Assembly: GCA_002102555.1 (NCBI GenBank)
Contig: MCFL01000038.1
Coordinates: forward strand, 124,001 to 188,000
Source: Catenaria anguillulae PL171
Taxonomy: Eukaryota; Blastocladiomycota; Blastocladiomycetes; Blastocladiales; Catenariaceae
Direction of reading: 5' to 3'
DNA: 64,000 nucleotides
Within the stretch, counting starts at the first letter, position 1. Every line of letters starts with the position of its first letter. The notes beneath the pieces were generated by a model. It was not told the origin of the DNA. It saw only the letters and a program-made list of their open reading frames with translations, and did no database searches. This document shows, piece after piece, positions 48,252 through 59,700 of the stretch. Both the position numbers and the translations under genes were made by a program.

Positions 48252-50345
48252 TCAGTTAACCCCAAAGAACCTGACCATGACACTCTTGTACCCGCTCGAC
48301 AAGACCCACTGCTCGCCCTCATACAAACTCAACAAGAGCCCCGTAGCAATCGCAAAGTACAATGGCTCGCCAACGCTCTTGGTGGTCAAGACGTTGGCCA
48401 GGACCCTCTTGACGGCCCCCATCCTCGCGCGCTCCTCCTTTGTGCTCGGAACTGTCGGCAATACGCCGCCCACAATCAATGCGCGCCAAAACGCCTCGAG
48501 CGCGCGCGGCAAGCAATACAGACCCAAATCCAGGCGCCGGCCAGGCGGCTCGAGCATGGACCACGCGCCGCTCAACATGCCATTGACGAGATAAAACGCA
48601 ATGTGCTCGCGCTGCAGTGCGTTGCGGAACGTGCACGTGGCCGACCAGGCTGTGGTGACGTAGCCTGCGAGAAACAACGACGACCGAATGGTGGAAAGAA
48701 TGAGCCGCTGCAAGCTCGCGAGCGGCCGCTTGCGCAGCTTTGCGTGGCCCAAAACCAGCGTCATGGCCAGGTTGAGCGGTGCGTACAGTTTGGCAGACCG
48801 TTTGAACGATGTCAGGAAACATTGCGCCGCGAATCTGTGGCACAGGTCGTGGTCCGGGTGGATCATGCCGCACATGGCAAACTTGCCTGGAGCCATCCAG
48901 GGGCTTGTGCTTGTGTTGGATCCGGCGCCTTCGGGCATATTGCAGTAGACGTCGGCCAAGTGTGGGTACCCTGTGGTGCGCCACACGATCCGGCCCATGG
49001 TGCGCAGGGCGTGTGCGACAAGCGGGCCCATGCGGTCACGTTGTCCGCCGTGCGTGAGGAGGAATGACATGTACGAGGAGGCGAGCGTGTCGGGCATGGC
49101 CACGTACGAGAAGAGGATTTGCGATGACGAGAGGGACATGACGAGGACGCCTGCAGAGGAGGCGAGAAAGTCGGGAAGGCGGCGCGCCGCTGCGTGTGCC
49201 AGTTGGGTCATGCGCGAGGTGGTTTTGCCCGGGCTGGCTGGCGACTTGATGATTGTGGGTGTGGCGCGCTTGCGGAGCAGTTGGGACGGCGTGAGGACAT
49301 GCAGTCCGCTGTCGTTGCTGCCCAGATCGTCGGTAGATTCCGGCTGAGCAGGCGCGGTCGATTGGGGCGGCGAATCTCCCAGTCCCGAATCCTTGACTTG
49401 CTCGTCAATCTCTCCTTCCACATCCCGTGATTCCGACGTGGGTCCAAACCGTAATTCCCAGCCTTTTCTCCACCGCGTGAATCCAAACTTGACGCCAAAC
49501 TCAATGGCCCTCGTGAGGAAATACAAGGCAATTGCGGTCCTGCGTCCCTTGTTCTTGTCAATCAAAATGGACAGCGATGCCAACGCGCCCGCCAAGAACG
49601 CCGCGAGCTTCCTCAACCGCTTGGGCACATTATCTGCCCTCCCAACCCACCACTCATGCCGTGTTGCAAAGTAGCGGCGGAAGGCGCAAAACAGAGCCTT
49701 GTATCCCGTGGTGAATGTGGACAGGAACAAGGCAAACTGGACCGTGTCTTTGTTGATTTCGCGCAACAGCAGCGACGGCCGGGACATGAGCTTTGCGGGC
49801 GAAAACAGCATGGGCAGCGTGCCAACCGCGTACTTGATGGCGTAGCCCACAAGCAAAGTGCGCAGAAACCCGCGCGTACAATGCTGCGTGCACGTGCCCT
49901 TGTGTGCACATTGGAGCGGTTTGGGAATCGGGACGGGCGGAAAGTCGGAAGCATCGTCGAGGTTGGGGAATCCGGGCGGCGTGCCCGGTGGAGTTGCACC
50001 CGTGCCGCCGCCAGGGAGTGGCTGCCAGGCAGCGTGCAGCGGACTGCCAGTGACGGCAAGCGCAGATCGCGATGAGACTCGTTGCAGCGTGGCGTGGAAT
50101 TGCTTGAGAGACGTGGCAATGCGCTCGGTTTCTTCGTCCGTCAGCAGCAGCGACGTGAGTTGTGCGAGAAGCTCGAGGAAATTCTCATAAAAGGTCTCGG
50201 CGCTGAGCAGTTGGTTGGCCAGAGCACGAGCAGTGCGGCGAGAAGAGGCGGTTTGCTCGGCAAGGGCGGCAGCGAGGTCGTTGACAGTAGAGGCCGCCGC
50301 AGAGGCGGCGGCGGCAGCGGTTGCTGGGGAGGGGAGCGTATCCAT
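48252..50345 (-). CDS. TMEM135-like multi-pass membrane protein
   Basis: A single exon of 697 residues. TMEM135 proteins are peroxisome- and mitochondria-associated membrane proteins involved in lipid handling and organelle dynamics. Recognisable features are the Cys/His block CAHKGTCTQHC before the first helices, FALFLSTFTTGYKALFCAF, RKLAAFLAGALASLSILI, and the C-terminal half with HPDHDLCHRF and SATCTFRNALQREHIAFYL. The first 130 residues are Ala-rich then Pro/Gly-rich. A polar insert of about 80 residues separates the two halves. It fits the peroxisomal theme of ACOX and PEX2 but is 28 kb away. Confidence 0.82.
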   Translation of the reverse strand: MDTLPSPATAAAAASAAASTVNDLAAALAEQTASSRRTARALANQLLSAETFYENFLELLAQLTSLLLTDEETERIATSLKQFHATLQRVSSRSALAVTGSPLHAAWQPLPGGGTGATPPGTPPGFPNLDDASDFPPVPIPKPLQCAHKGTCTQHCTRGFLRTLLVGYAIKYAVGTLPMLFSPAKLMSRPSLLLREINKDTVQFALFLSTFTTGYKALFCAFRRYFATRHEWWVGRADNVPKRLRKLAAFLAGALASLSILIDKNKGRRTAIALYFLTRAIEFGVKFGFTRWRKGWELRFGPTSESRDVEGEIDEQVKDSGLGDSPPQSTAPAQPESTDDLGSNDSGLHVLTPSQLLRKRATPTIIKSPASPGKTTSRMTQLAHAAARRLPDFLASSAGVLVMSLSSSQILFSYVAMPDTLASSYMSFLLTHGGQRDRMGPLVAHALRTMGRIVWRTTGYPHLADVYCNMPEGAGSNTSTSPWMAPGKFAMCGMIHPDHDLCHRFAAQCFLTSFKRSAKLYAPLNLAMTLVLGHAKLRKRPLASLQRLILSTIRSSLFLAGYVTTAWSATCTFRNALQREHIAFYLVNGMLSGAWSMLEPPGRRLDLGLYCLPRALEAFWRALIVGGVLPTVPSTKEERARMGAVKRVLANVLTTKSVGEPLYFAIATGLLLSLYEGEQWVLSSGYKSVMVRFFGVN

Positions 50346-51184
50346 GGTGAAGGCGTTAGCTTCGAATGCATGGAAACGTCGGCGCGTGAAATGCCCGTGA
50401 TCGAGGCTAAGTCGTCCTTAACTCGGTCAGCGGCGAGCGATGGGCGGCAGTCGGCGTCAAGGCGAGAGCTTAGTGGCAGATAACAATGTATGGGTATGCG
50501 ATACAAATGCGTTTAGAGAGGCTGCGATCCGTGGCAATCTATCATGTTTAGCAAGCGTGATTGAAAGGGAGGCGTGCTCGGGATCTTCATGTTGGATTCA
50601 GCTCGTCATCCCCAACACGCAGGCATTTCCCCGCCCTGATCACCATGAGTGATCTCCCTCATGACTTGCTGATCGGTGACTGTGACTGGTTGAAAACTAT
50701 TTATCCGCTTCACGACTGCTGAAGAGCATGCACGAAGAGCGAGCACGCGATATAAATTGCCCTGACATCTCCATGCACGGTTAATAGTGTGAAGACCTGT
50801 CAATATTGGCGTCCAAGTAAGGTTGAAAGCTGACCATGGATGAGCTGAATCCACAACGTGTCGAATGTAAACAACCCCTTTCCCTTGGTTGGACGCAAAC
50901 GCACAAGCTCGGGCCTGATTGGCTCGAGAGAGCAGACATCAATGGCCAAGAAAAGGAGGCTTCCCATTACATTGCAGAGTTTGCGAGCAATAATCGATCG
51001 ACCGAAAGCGAGCGCGCGAATCGTCAAAAACTACACCAGAACTACATACACTACCTATACGTCGGATTGATCATGGTCAAACCAATGTTCGCTGACGAAA
51101 TGAGTCCACGTCGACCCTCAATCCCTTGATACAACTGGCACTTGTTGAACATACCATCACTGCACACTGATTACATCACTCGCC
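50346..51184. other. Intergenic region, no assigned gene
   Basis: About 0.84 kb. A forward frame of 97 codons (50836-51129) has an ATG but no recognisable motif, and overlapping reverse frames are similar in length. I leave it unassigned. Confidence 0.35.
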
Positions 51185-51472
51185 TCAAAATGAATACGTG
51201 ACAGACGCCCCTCCAAGTTCAATGGCCTCCATCTCCTCTGGCGAGAACGCCACAGTCCCGCGCTTCGTGTTGGCCACACTGTCGACAACGATCGTGGTGG
51301 CAAATGGTGATGGCGTCGGCGTGAACGGCTTGGATGGTTTTGGTGCTGCCGAGGCGGAGGCAAGCGGGTTGAATGGTGCGGCAGCAGCGGCGGCCTTGGG
51401 GAGGAGGTGGCGAGGGCCGAGGAACTTGATGAGCGGGGTGTGCTTGCGGACGAATTGGGTGAGGATGGTCAT
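51185..51472 (-). CDS. KGD4: KGD4/MRPS36-like subunit of 2-oxoglutarate dehydrogenase
   Basis: A 95-residue protein. Near the N-terminus it has the family signature HTPLIKFLGPRHLLPK, and near the C-terminus FSPEEMEAIELGGA, the two ends conserved in KGD4 (first named MRPS36 or Ymr31). The family recruits the E3 component into the mitochondrial 2-oxoglutarate dehydrogenase complex. The Ala/Pro-rich middle is a flexible linker. The size matches the family. Confidence 0.8.
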   Translation of the reverse strand: MTILTQFVRKHTPLIKFLGPRHLLPKAAAAAAPFNPLASASAAPKPSKPFTPTPSPFATTIVVDSVANTKRGTVAFSPEEMEAIELGGASVTYSF

Positions 51473-52534
51473 GGTGTTGGCTGGCTAGTGTGAGGCATTG
51501 TGGGCAGGCAGAGTGTTGTGAACCTCGGGGTCAAATGACTGGACCTGAGAAGTTGAGGCATATGTACATTTGGAGGGTTGGCGATGATGAAAGTGGACGG
51601 CTCAAATGTATTGCGTTAGCTACCGGCTCATATGGCATGAAGCGAGTCCATTGTGCAAGACTTGGTAAATGTATACTCGATTATTTTTTTTCGCTTGCCA
51701 ACTCTCCTTTGTGTCTTTGTGTCGATGTCGTTCCGGATCCACGCCCATGGTCGGATCGGAGGACCGTGGAACAATGTTCCAGAACACATGTTTCGAATGA
51801 GAATGTCCAACGCCAACCAGCCACCAACCAACCAGCGAATCCATGCACTTGCTCGAGCTCAGCACAGCTGAGTGGATCAGTGCAAGTTGGCTGCCCAACT
51901 CCTCTTTCCATCGATATCCTGCCACACCGACAACGCCTTAGAGGCCGAGTCCATTGTCTCACAACTGCAAAGCGTCACATCCATCGGAAACGCACCAACG
52001 ACCAGCCGAATCGGTTTCAACGACCACAGACAGTCAACATCGGCCCAGCGGCATCTCCTCTGTCAGCATTTGCCCTATCAAGCTCGTGGTCGTCTCACCC
52101 GCTGCTGCTGCTGTTGCTGGAGTCTTGCGATTCTTGCGTCGTGTCAGCCCCGCTCATTTCAGTAGATTCCGACCGGTTTTGTCATTTGCCGATGATTCGA
52201 TTCCCGAGGTCCGTCTCAATGTCGCCCTTCCATTTGATATTTACTGTACCCCAATCTCGCACCGACTCGCGCCAAACTGGCACGGCTGGCCCCACGAGAT
52301 CCGGTCACGGTTGCAATCATTGTTGTGCAGATGGGCACTGTGAGGAACTCTATTGATATGTCGCTCACCGGCTCTTGTGCTTTTTTCTGTACTTATCGTA
52401 GGATTTTGTAATATTCCAATTGCCTTGATGATCCCTTGCCCCTCTCTGCTTTCAAGTGGCCGAGTGGTCGACCCATAGTGTTCCAATTTGATTGATTCTC
52501 AGAGGATTGCGACTGCGAGATAGCTGTGCGAGAC
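51473..52534. other. Region upstream of the low-complexity gene
   Basis: About 1 kb with several long but unremarkable overlapping frames, the longest forward one being 51490-52356 without an ATG at its start. It could hide a 5' exon of the following gene. I found no supporting splice pair. Confidence 0.3.
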
Positions 52535-55500
52535 ATGTCATCGACAAGCTGCACAACCCCCGTCCACCAGCATTCCTCGACCCCCACCCCCACTTCGTCC
52601 CCCTCGGCCTCTTTCTTTCCTCCAACTCCGGACCTGTCTCCGCTCCTTCATTCTCGCCCTCTGCTCGCCGTCTCTGGTTCTGCTTCTGATCCATACCGGC
52701 TTGCACCTCCATCGTCGGTCCCTGCTCCGACATTGGCCCCTTCATCGCCAGCCCTAGTACAAAGTGCATCATTATCGACGCCTGAACCCATTCGCACCCC
52801 GAGCCCGAACCCGAACCCGAACCCGAACCTGAATCAGTCCTTTCACGTTGACTCAACCAGCGCCGCCGCCCGTCTCTGGAACGTGAACGTGGTCCATGGA
52901 CAAGAGCAAGACGCGCCTCGTTCACTCGCATCATCTCCACGTCCACCAGCCAACTTGCATCCAAGTGCTTTTAGCTTGCAACCCGCCAAGCACGAGCCAA
53001 GGCCGCCCCACGCCCAGCCTCAACATCGCGCCCACCTCGGTCACCACCTGCAACAGGCAGAACTGTCTGCTGTGCCGTTGGCCGGTGCACGCATCATGGA
53101 CCTTGACATCCACGAATGGGGCCCCGTCGATTCCGTGTCCACTCCGTCATTATCTTCGTCGCCTCATGGCCTAGGGCAAGAAGGACACTCTGACATTGGC
53201 AGGAACCGGGCAAGCTCCACTTGCTCATCTCCGCTGATACCACCCAACGATTCCGACGCCAGCGGAAAGGCTGCAGACATCCCTGCGCAATCAGCCCAAA
53301 GCCGTTCGCTCACGCCGCCATCGACGCCATTCACGATGGGTTTGCCATCGTCGGCTGTTTCAGTACTCGGAGCGGCCGCTCGTCGAGCAAGCGTTGCTGC
53401 TACCATCTCTTCAGCGTCCCATCATACCCATGCATCCCTTGCGCTCCCGTCATCTGCCCATGAACCAGAACCACCACACAAGCACGACGTCAGCAATCCA
53501 AATGCCCGCGTGCTGCTCCACTTGCTCCTCAACCTCGACGTCTCGCATCACGGCCACAAAACAGCATCCCCATCTCCCGCTCCCGCTCCCGCTCCGGCTT
53601 CACAACCCAGTCCACCGAGCACACCGACGCCATTCACTCCGCCCACATCGCGGTCGACCTTGTTTCACGCCGACGTCTCGCCAATCACTGCTGTTGCGGC
53701 ATTTGCTGCCTTGGCCGTGACTGTGCGGTCCATTGCATTGCGACGAACCGCTGGAGCAGTGGCTGCTGCCGTCGTTGCAGGTGCCGGTAACAACAGCACC
53801 TCCTCGAGTGCCAGCCCATTGGAGCATCCCCCTGTGGAACAGGTGCCTGTCCAGCGAGCTGCAAAGTCGACAAGCGCCAGCGGTAACCGAGCGTCGGGCC
53901 AAGTGCGCAAGCACCTGACGGATCCGTCTCGGTATGTGTCCTCGATGATGACAAGCAAGAGCTCCTTTCCCTTTCTCTCGAATGGGTTGATCTAACTGAT
54001 TGCAATGTATCACAGCCAAATCCGCCGTCGTTCCTGGATACCAGTCATCGAGCAGTCACCGCCGCAGCCGCTTGATTCCGCCAACAGCCGGATGGGAACA
54101 CCCACCAAACACCGCCGTGCATCATCGCTCTACTCTTCACATCGCCTCTCCACTGCGTCGTCGCTCGCGGACACGCTCGACGAGCACGCATCGATTCGCC
54201 CGCCTTCATTCACTGCCTCGTCGGCTCGGCGGCGATCCAACACTGACGGGATCCACCGCCGCGCATCGCTTCGCCGAACATCTTCCTCATCCTCATCTTC
54301 CTCGTCGTCCTCTTCTTCGTCATCTCGTGCACGCATCTTTGGGTTTACGGCCCTTGCAGCCACCAGCGGTGCAGCAGGCGACGAGAACGACGACGACATC
54401 ATCGATCACCCATCCACCCCTCGCCCTGCTTCCTCCTCATCCACCGTGACCTCAATGCACCTCAGCGAATCCAACGATACCTTGCCTCCGCTCGACCTGC
54501 CATTGCCAACCCGGCGGTCCTCGTCGCACGCGCGCACTCTATACCACTTGACCACCCCTCCGTCGTGGCGCCAGCAACCACGCCGCACGCATGTCCCCAC
54601 GGATCCCGACCGGGCATCCGCGATTCTAGATCACGCCACGACCGCCGTAGCAGATGCGGACAGTGCCATTGGCTCGTCCATTCACTCATCGTCGCGGCCA
54701 CGATCGTCCATGGCCCTCGCCATGGATCCACCGCCGCCGCCTGGGAAACTGTGGCGGTGGCTCGCGGGGCTTGGCCACGGGGAATCCCACGGGGCGGCCG
54801 ATGCGTTGGCCTGCGAGGACCACGAGGACGAGCAGGTGCGCGCGAGGCAGCCGCCGTCTCCGGGGATTGATGTCCCATTCAAGCGGCCCGTGTCTGCGTT
54901 GGTCAAACTGGCCGCTCAGGCAAAGGTCTTGGAAGGCATGGAGCAGAAGAGAAAGCGGCGTTCTGGTCGTGGGATCAAGCGACCGAGGGCCAGTCGCGTC
55001 GTGTCGGGAAGGTGGCGTGCGAGTTGGAGTGACCAAGGTGAAGAGGAGGTTGAGGGCCGAAGGAATGAGGCGGTACAGGCGGCCGCCAAAGTGTGGACTG
55101 CTGGCCGGTTTGATGAGGTGGATGCCGTGGATGAGGTGATTAGCAGTGCGAGTTCGGAGACGTCCGAGGACGACGAGGACGCGTCGTGGTGGACTGATTC
55201 CGAGGATGAGGTGGACCAGGACGGCGAGCAACTGGACCGCAGGCGGCCCGTGTTTGCACATAATCCCAGGATTTCATATCCGCCTGCAACACCCGTGTCG
55301 TCTGCATTTCAGCGGCCGCCCAGTTGGCGCGTGTCGACGGCCTCGTCCATGGGTTCACGGCCTCCGTCACACATGTCGGCAGCTGCTGCAGCCAGTCGAC
55401 CAACTTCACGGCCGCCTTCTCGGCTGAGCGTCAGTGTCAATCATCCTGCCTCGAGTGATTCGCCAACGTCACCCACGCTTCGACCGTCTGCGGCGCAGCG

Positions 55501-56314
55501 GCGAACGAATCGGCAAACGTCAATTTACGGGCCCTCACCATCGAGCCCAACCGACCCGCTTGCCGCCAACGACGATGGCGACGCCGCGTTTGTCTCGGAC
55601 ACGGAATCCACGCTCGCGACCGTTCGCGGCCCAACCACTCCGCCCATCTCGGTGCGCCGCATAGCCGATTGGCGCGCTGGTGTCGAGTCGCCCCTGGGTC
55701 CTTGGTCCGTCCCCGATGACGAGGACGTGGACTTGTCAACACGACCCAAGGTTGCGTTTCCAGCACACTTGTATAGTGACGAGGCTTGTGATTTCGTCGC
55801 CTCGTCACCACCAAGAGCAGCTGCCCCAAGTTTACACGGGGCAATGCCGACCACGGCCGGCAGTCCGCATCGGCGATGGTCCAGTGCAATGACCATTGCC
55901 ACGCCTGGCGCGTACGCCACGTCCCCGCCGCTCTACTCGCCACCGCAGTCGCCGCAAGCCAAATCATTTACATTTACGTCGTCCTCGCCGCCACCCGCCA
56001 CGATCCATACCCACCGCTCGCGCCGCACATCCACGTCTTCACGGCGGTCGTCACGCCGCACCCCCTCGGCGGCCGTGATCGAGGTCGACCGGGGCTTGAT
56101 GGACGCGCTCGTCACGCAAGCGTACACGCATCTCCAGGAGGCACAGCAGGCGTCGGCGTCCAATGTGGCTGAGCATTTTGCGCTGGGTTTGCGGCTCGGC
56201 AAGTGCGAGCGGCTAGTGGCCGAGCTCGGCAGAGAGGCGGCTCAGTGTGAGATGGAGCTCAAGCGGGTTGATGAATGGGTATGTGGGTTTCGCGAGCTGA
56301 TCGATGAGTTGTAG
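52535..56314 (+). CDS. Large low-complexity Ser/Pro-rich protein of unknown function
   Basis: Exons 52535-53931 and 54016-56314 (intron of 84 bases, GTATGT...CACAG with a CTGAT branch) join in phase to 1,231 residues. Most of it is Ser/Pro/Arg-rich and disordered, with Asn-Pro and poly-Ser runs. Short hydrophobic segments occur at about residues 385-415 (ITAVAAFAALAV, then AGAVAAAVVAGAG). The last 80 residues are the only ordered-looking part: a Leu-rich, probably coiled-coil helix (LVTQAYTHLQEAQQ, CERLVAELGREAAQCEMEL). I recognise no family. Start: the first ATG of the open frame. Confidence 0.65.
52801..52835 (+). repeat. CCCGAA hexamer microsatellite
   Basis: About five copies of a CCCGAA unit encode an Asn-Pro run in the low-complexity protein. 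Confidence 0.8.
54280..54327 (+). repeat. Imperfect TCN trinucleotide tract encoding poly-Ser
   Basis: Mixed TCT/TCC/TCA/TCG codons encode an uninterrupted Ser run in exon 2 of the low-complexity protein. The varied codons suggest selection for the residue as well as slippage. Confidence 0.7.
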
Positions 56315-56724
56315 AGGTTGGTCACAACTGGCCCTCTTTTTGTGTATCCATCCTTTTTTGATTGGCAGGCTGGGTTTTTTGTCTCTCGATTTTCTTTATA
56401 GACTGGGATTGGATTATGTATGTACAACAAGTGATTTTCGGCCGGGCCAGGGACGATTGTTCAGAAACGGGGAATGATTCCGTGTATTCAGAGTCCAGAG
56501 TTGTTGACACGGTGACCGCCATGCACCTAATTGTGTATCGATGTAGAGTTTGCGAGGAGGAGCGAAAGTGAATGAAATCTCTAGATGGGTTGGTCGGTGA
56601 GAGGGTTACACAAAGCGAGCAGAATTTGCAGAATTGGAACTTGCAGTTACAATCGCCGGCAACAGCGGAGGGAACCCAGTTACAACAGTGGCGCGCTGTC
56701 TTTTGCTCAGCCTCTGCTAGTTGT
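56315..56724. other. Intergenic region between convergent genes
   Basis: This holds the 3' flanks of the low-complexity gene and of the GATA/AT-hook gene. No gene was seen. Confidence 0.4.
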
Positions 56725-59700
56725 TTACGGCCTGGGTGGCCTCCTCTTGTTCCCACCTTGCCCTTGACGACGCGATGGATTGGAAGGCAGTGGCGGTGAC
56801 GGCGGCAGGGTGGGCGAACTGTTTCGGTCAGAAATCGTCCGATCTGGAGACCTTGATTGCGGCCTACTATCCCCGCGCTGCCACGGAGCCGAGCTCGAAG
56901 GACGGCTTGATGCGGCGCTTCCAAAGATGGACGCTGGCAAAGAACCGGGACGGTAGACGGCTGGCTGACCCGATCCAGGCGCATACACGCCGGGCGGCGG
57001 AGGCGGGCAGTCGACATGCATCGAGCAAGTGCCAGGAAAGCCAGAGTGGTTGGGCTGCGCGTGCTGCTGGGCCGACGTCTCGTAACTGCGTGCCCGAAGA
57101 AGGGCAGGGTATTGCAGGCATTTCTGTCGGGACAGACCAAGCAGCCATCAGCCATGAAGAATCACAACATCAAGTGCGCCCGAGAATGCATCACACAGGA
57201 GATTCATCAACGAACCAAACACATGGGCCGAATCTCCTCCTTTGGTAATATAACATTTGCCCCACACCTCAAACAAGGCATGTTGGCGTCTACCTTCTTG
57301 GGAGTCTTGTGCCGCCGTTCCCACATGGCGCACGCATTGCACAAGAGGGTCTTCCTCTCGAGTTTTGACCACCGCCACCCACAAGACTCGTCTGTATAGC
57401 AGTTGCGACAAAACGGTGGGCCCTTGAGCGCTCGCTCGGCCTGCTTTGCCCGCTTTTGCATCTTTTTTCTCCGTTTGTCCGTCATGCGCGGTCGGCCCGT
57501 CCATGTCCATTCTTGATCGCTGTCGTACAGATCCTCCTCGTCGCTGTCCTCAATAATGACCGGCTGCCAACGCTTAGGGCCGGGTTTCGAGTTACATCGA
57601 TCGTGAATAGCATTCAGAATGTGGGGAGGGATCGGGTAGAGCTCTTGAGGCGGCGCTGGAGGTTCAGCTCTGGGATGATGCAGTTGCGCAGTGTGGTTGC
57701 TAGTGAGAGCTGGAATTGAGTTGTCCTCGATAGGTGTTGGAGGTGGAGGGTGCTGACGAGTTGAACTGGACGGATTCCGAGCAGCCCATTGGCCAGTAAA
57801 CGATGGCGACGTGAATGCAGCAACATAGCGGGTCGGAACCGGTTGTGATTGCATTCCTTGCTTTTGCTGAATGGCTGTAACGGCAGAAACTTGCCGAATC
57901 ACGCCCGAAAAGTGTTGTGCGTTATGACGGGCGGCGCTGCCAGGTGGGAATGACGTAAACGACGGCGATTGCGGGCCAGGCGATGAGATGCTCGGCTTGT
58001 TCCAATCAGAAACTTGCGAATGGCCGGCCGGCGTCACCGACGGCTGTGGTGGAAATAGGCTTGTCGAGGATGATACGCCACGGAATGCGGAAGTGAATTG
58101 CCGAGCGGTGGATCGTGAGGTTGATGCAGACGAGGTTGATTGGGCAGGAGAGGTACGCGAGGGATGCGTTGGTGACAGAGAACCCAAGTTTATCGGCAGT
58201 GAAAGAAGCGCAGAATCATCATGCGAAGAAGTGCTTGGGCTCGCGCTCGGTGGATCGGGTTCTGGATGACCAGAGTCACTATCTCTGCTATGGTTGGTCT
58301 GATTCGCCGACGCGGAATTGGACAGCAAAGATTCACGCGTTGATTCTCTCCGCTCAGGTGTGCGAGCTGAATCTTTCTGCTCATTTGCGGCAGCACCTGA
58401 CGCGCTGTCGGTGGAAGCGGACTTGTGTTTTGGAGGCCTGCCGCGGCGAGAGGGAAGCTTTGGTTGGCCAGTCAAGAGTCCAGATTGAACGGCCTCGCTT
58501 GCCTTGATGCGCAAATACGTATTGCCTGGTGGACGTCCACGACGAACCGGCACATTGGGATCGCGCTCCTCGTCAACGAGAATAATGGGCTGCATAGGCG
58601 CGGGAGGGGCCCCTGGCGTTGACGGTTGCGACATTGGCGTTGGTTGGGTCTTCAGCCAAGCTGTCGAGGGCGATGAATGTGCTAGTGGAGCGGATGCTGG
58701 TGACAGGCGCGGATCAGATGGCTCGAAAAGCTGTTGTCTCTGCATGACTAGCTCATCGTTTTGCGGTTGCACATGGGAATTACGATCTTGAGAGTCGACA
58801 GTCATGAAATCGTTATCAGTCTCACCACCCATTGCAGCCGAGTCAACACGAGGAATTGGTGGGCTTTGGTTCAGGTCGGACACCATGGGGTCGTCTGGAT
58901 CGTCCATGATGTGTCTGGGCTGAGTTGCGACAGCTGCAAGGGCGGGAGACGACCGTTGCGAGGTTGGTGATGTGTCCGCGACAGAAAATGACTGTTCGGG
59001 TGTTGGTGAACCTGGTGGTGATTGTCGTAGCGAGAGAACCAAGGAAGGATCGGATGAAATATTCGACTGCTTCAACGGTGCTGCTGGCTCTTTTTGGAGC
59101 TGCTGTTGTTGAGCGAATTCAGTACTGGAATCGTTGTCAACATCCATCGAATCCAATTGGGGTTCCATGGTGCCCTGGTCGTTGCTTGGGACCCGCCAAG
59201 GTGGACGTGTCTCGACTGTGGGCGCTTGTGTTTGGGACTCGTCAGCGCTCATTGCGTCGGGCGATGCAACTGCTTCAGACCCCTCAACCACTGCTTTGGC
59301 TCTCCTCCGACTCTTTCGACTTGACCGCCGCCGCGCTTTTGGCTGATCCAATCCCGAGTCTTTTTGCACTCCGCTAGCCTTTTCAATGTGCAAGTCAGAC
59401 ACACCTGCCATGCTCTCTGACGTCGTCTCTTGGTCGCTGGAAGCTGAAGGTTGTCGCTGGCGCTTGCGATTAAACCTGGTCCTTGAAGCGAGATGACTTC
59501 TGTCTCCGGAATCGCCTGCTCCCTGTACGTCGTCAGACTTCTTGTACCGCTGCCTTATTGGTGAAGACCGGATCGCGTCCTGCTCTGCTTGTCGACGAGT
59601 TCGCAGCCGAGAGCTTGCATTTTCCGAATCCACGCTGGGTCCAGCAGCGTTCAATGTCGAATCAATGATTGGTTCGGGCTCGATCGGTAATGATCCAGTC

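Noticed and set aside
51490-52356. 288-codon open frame upstream of the low-complexity gene
   Set aside because: It has no ATG at the start of the frame, a mixed composition and no motif, and several other frames overlap it.
56322-57155. 277-codon open frame on the - strand near the GATA gene end
   Set aside because: It overlaps the last exon of the GATA/AT-hook gene in another frame. The exon frame is supported by the completed CxxC pair.
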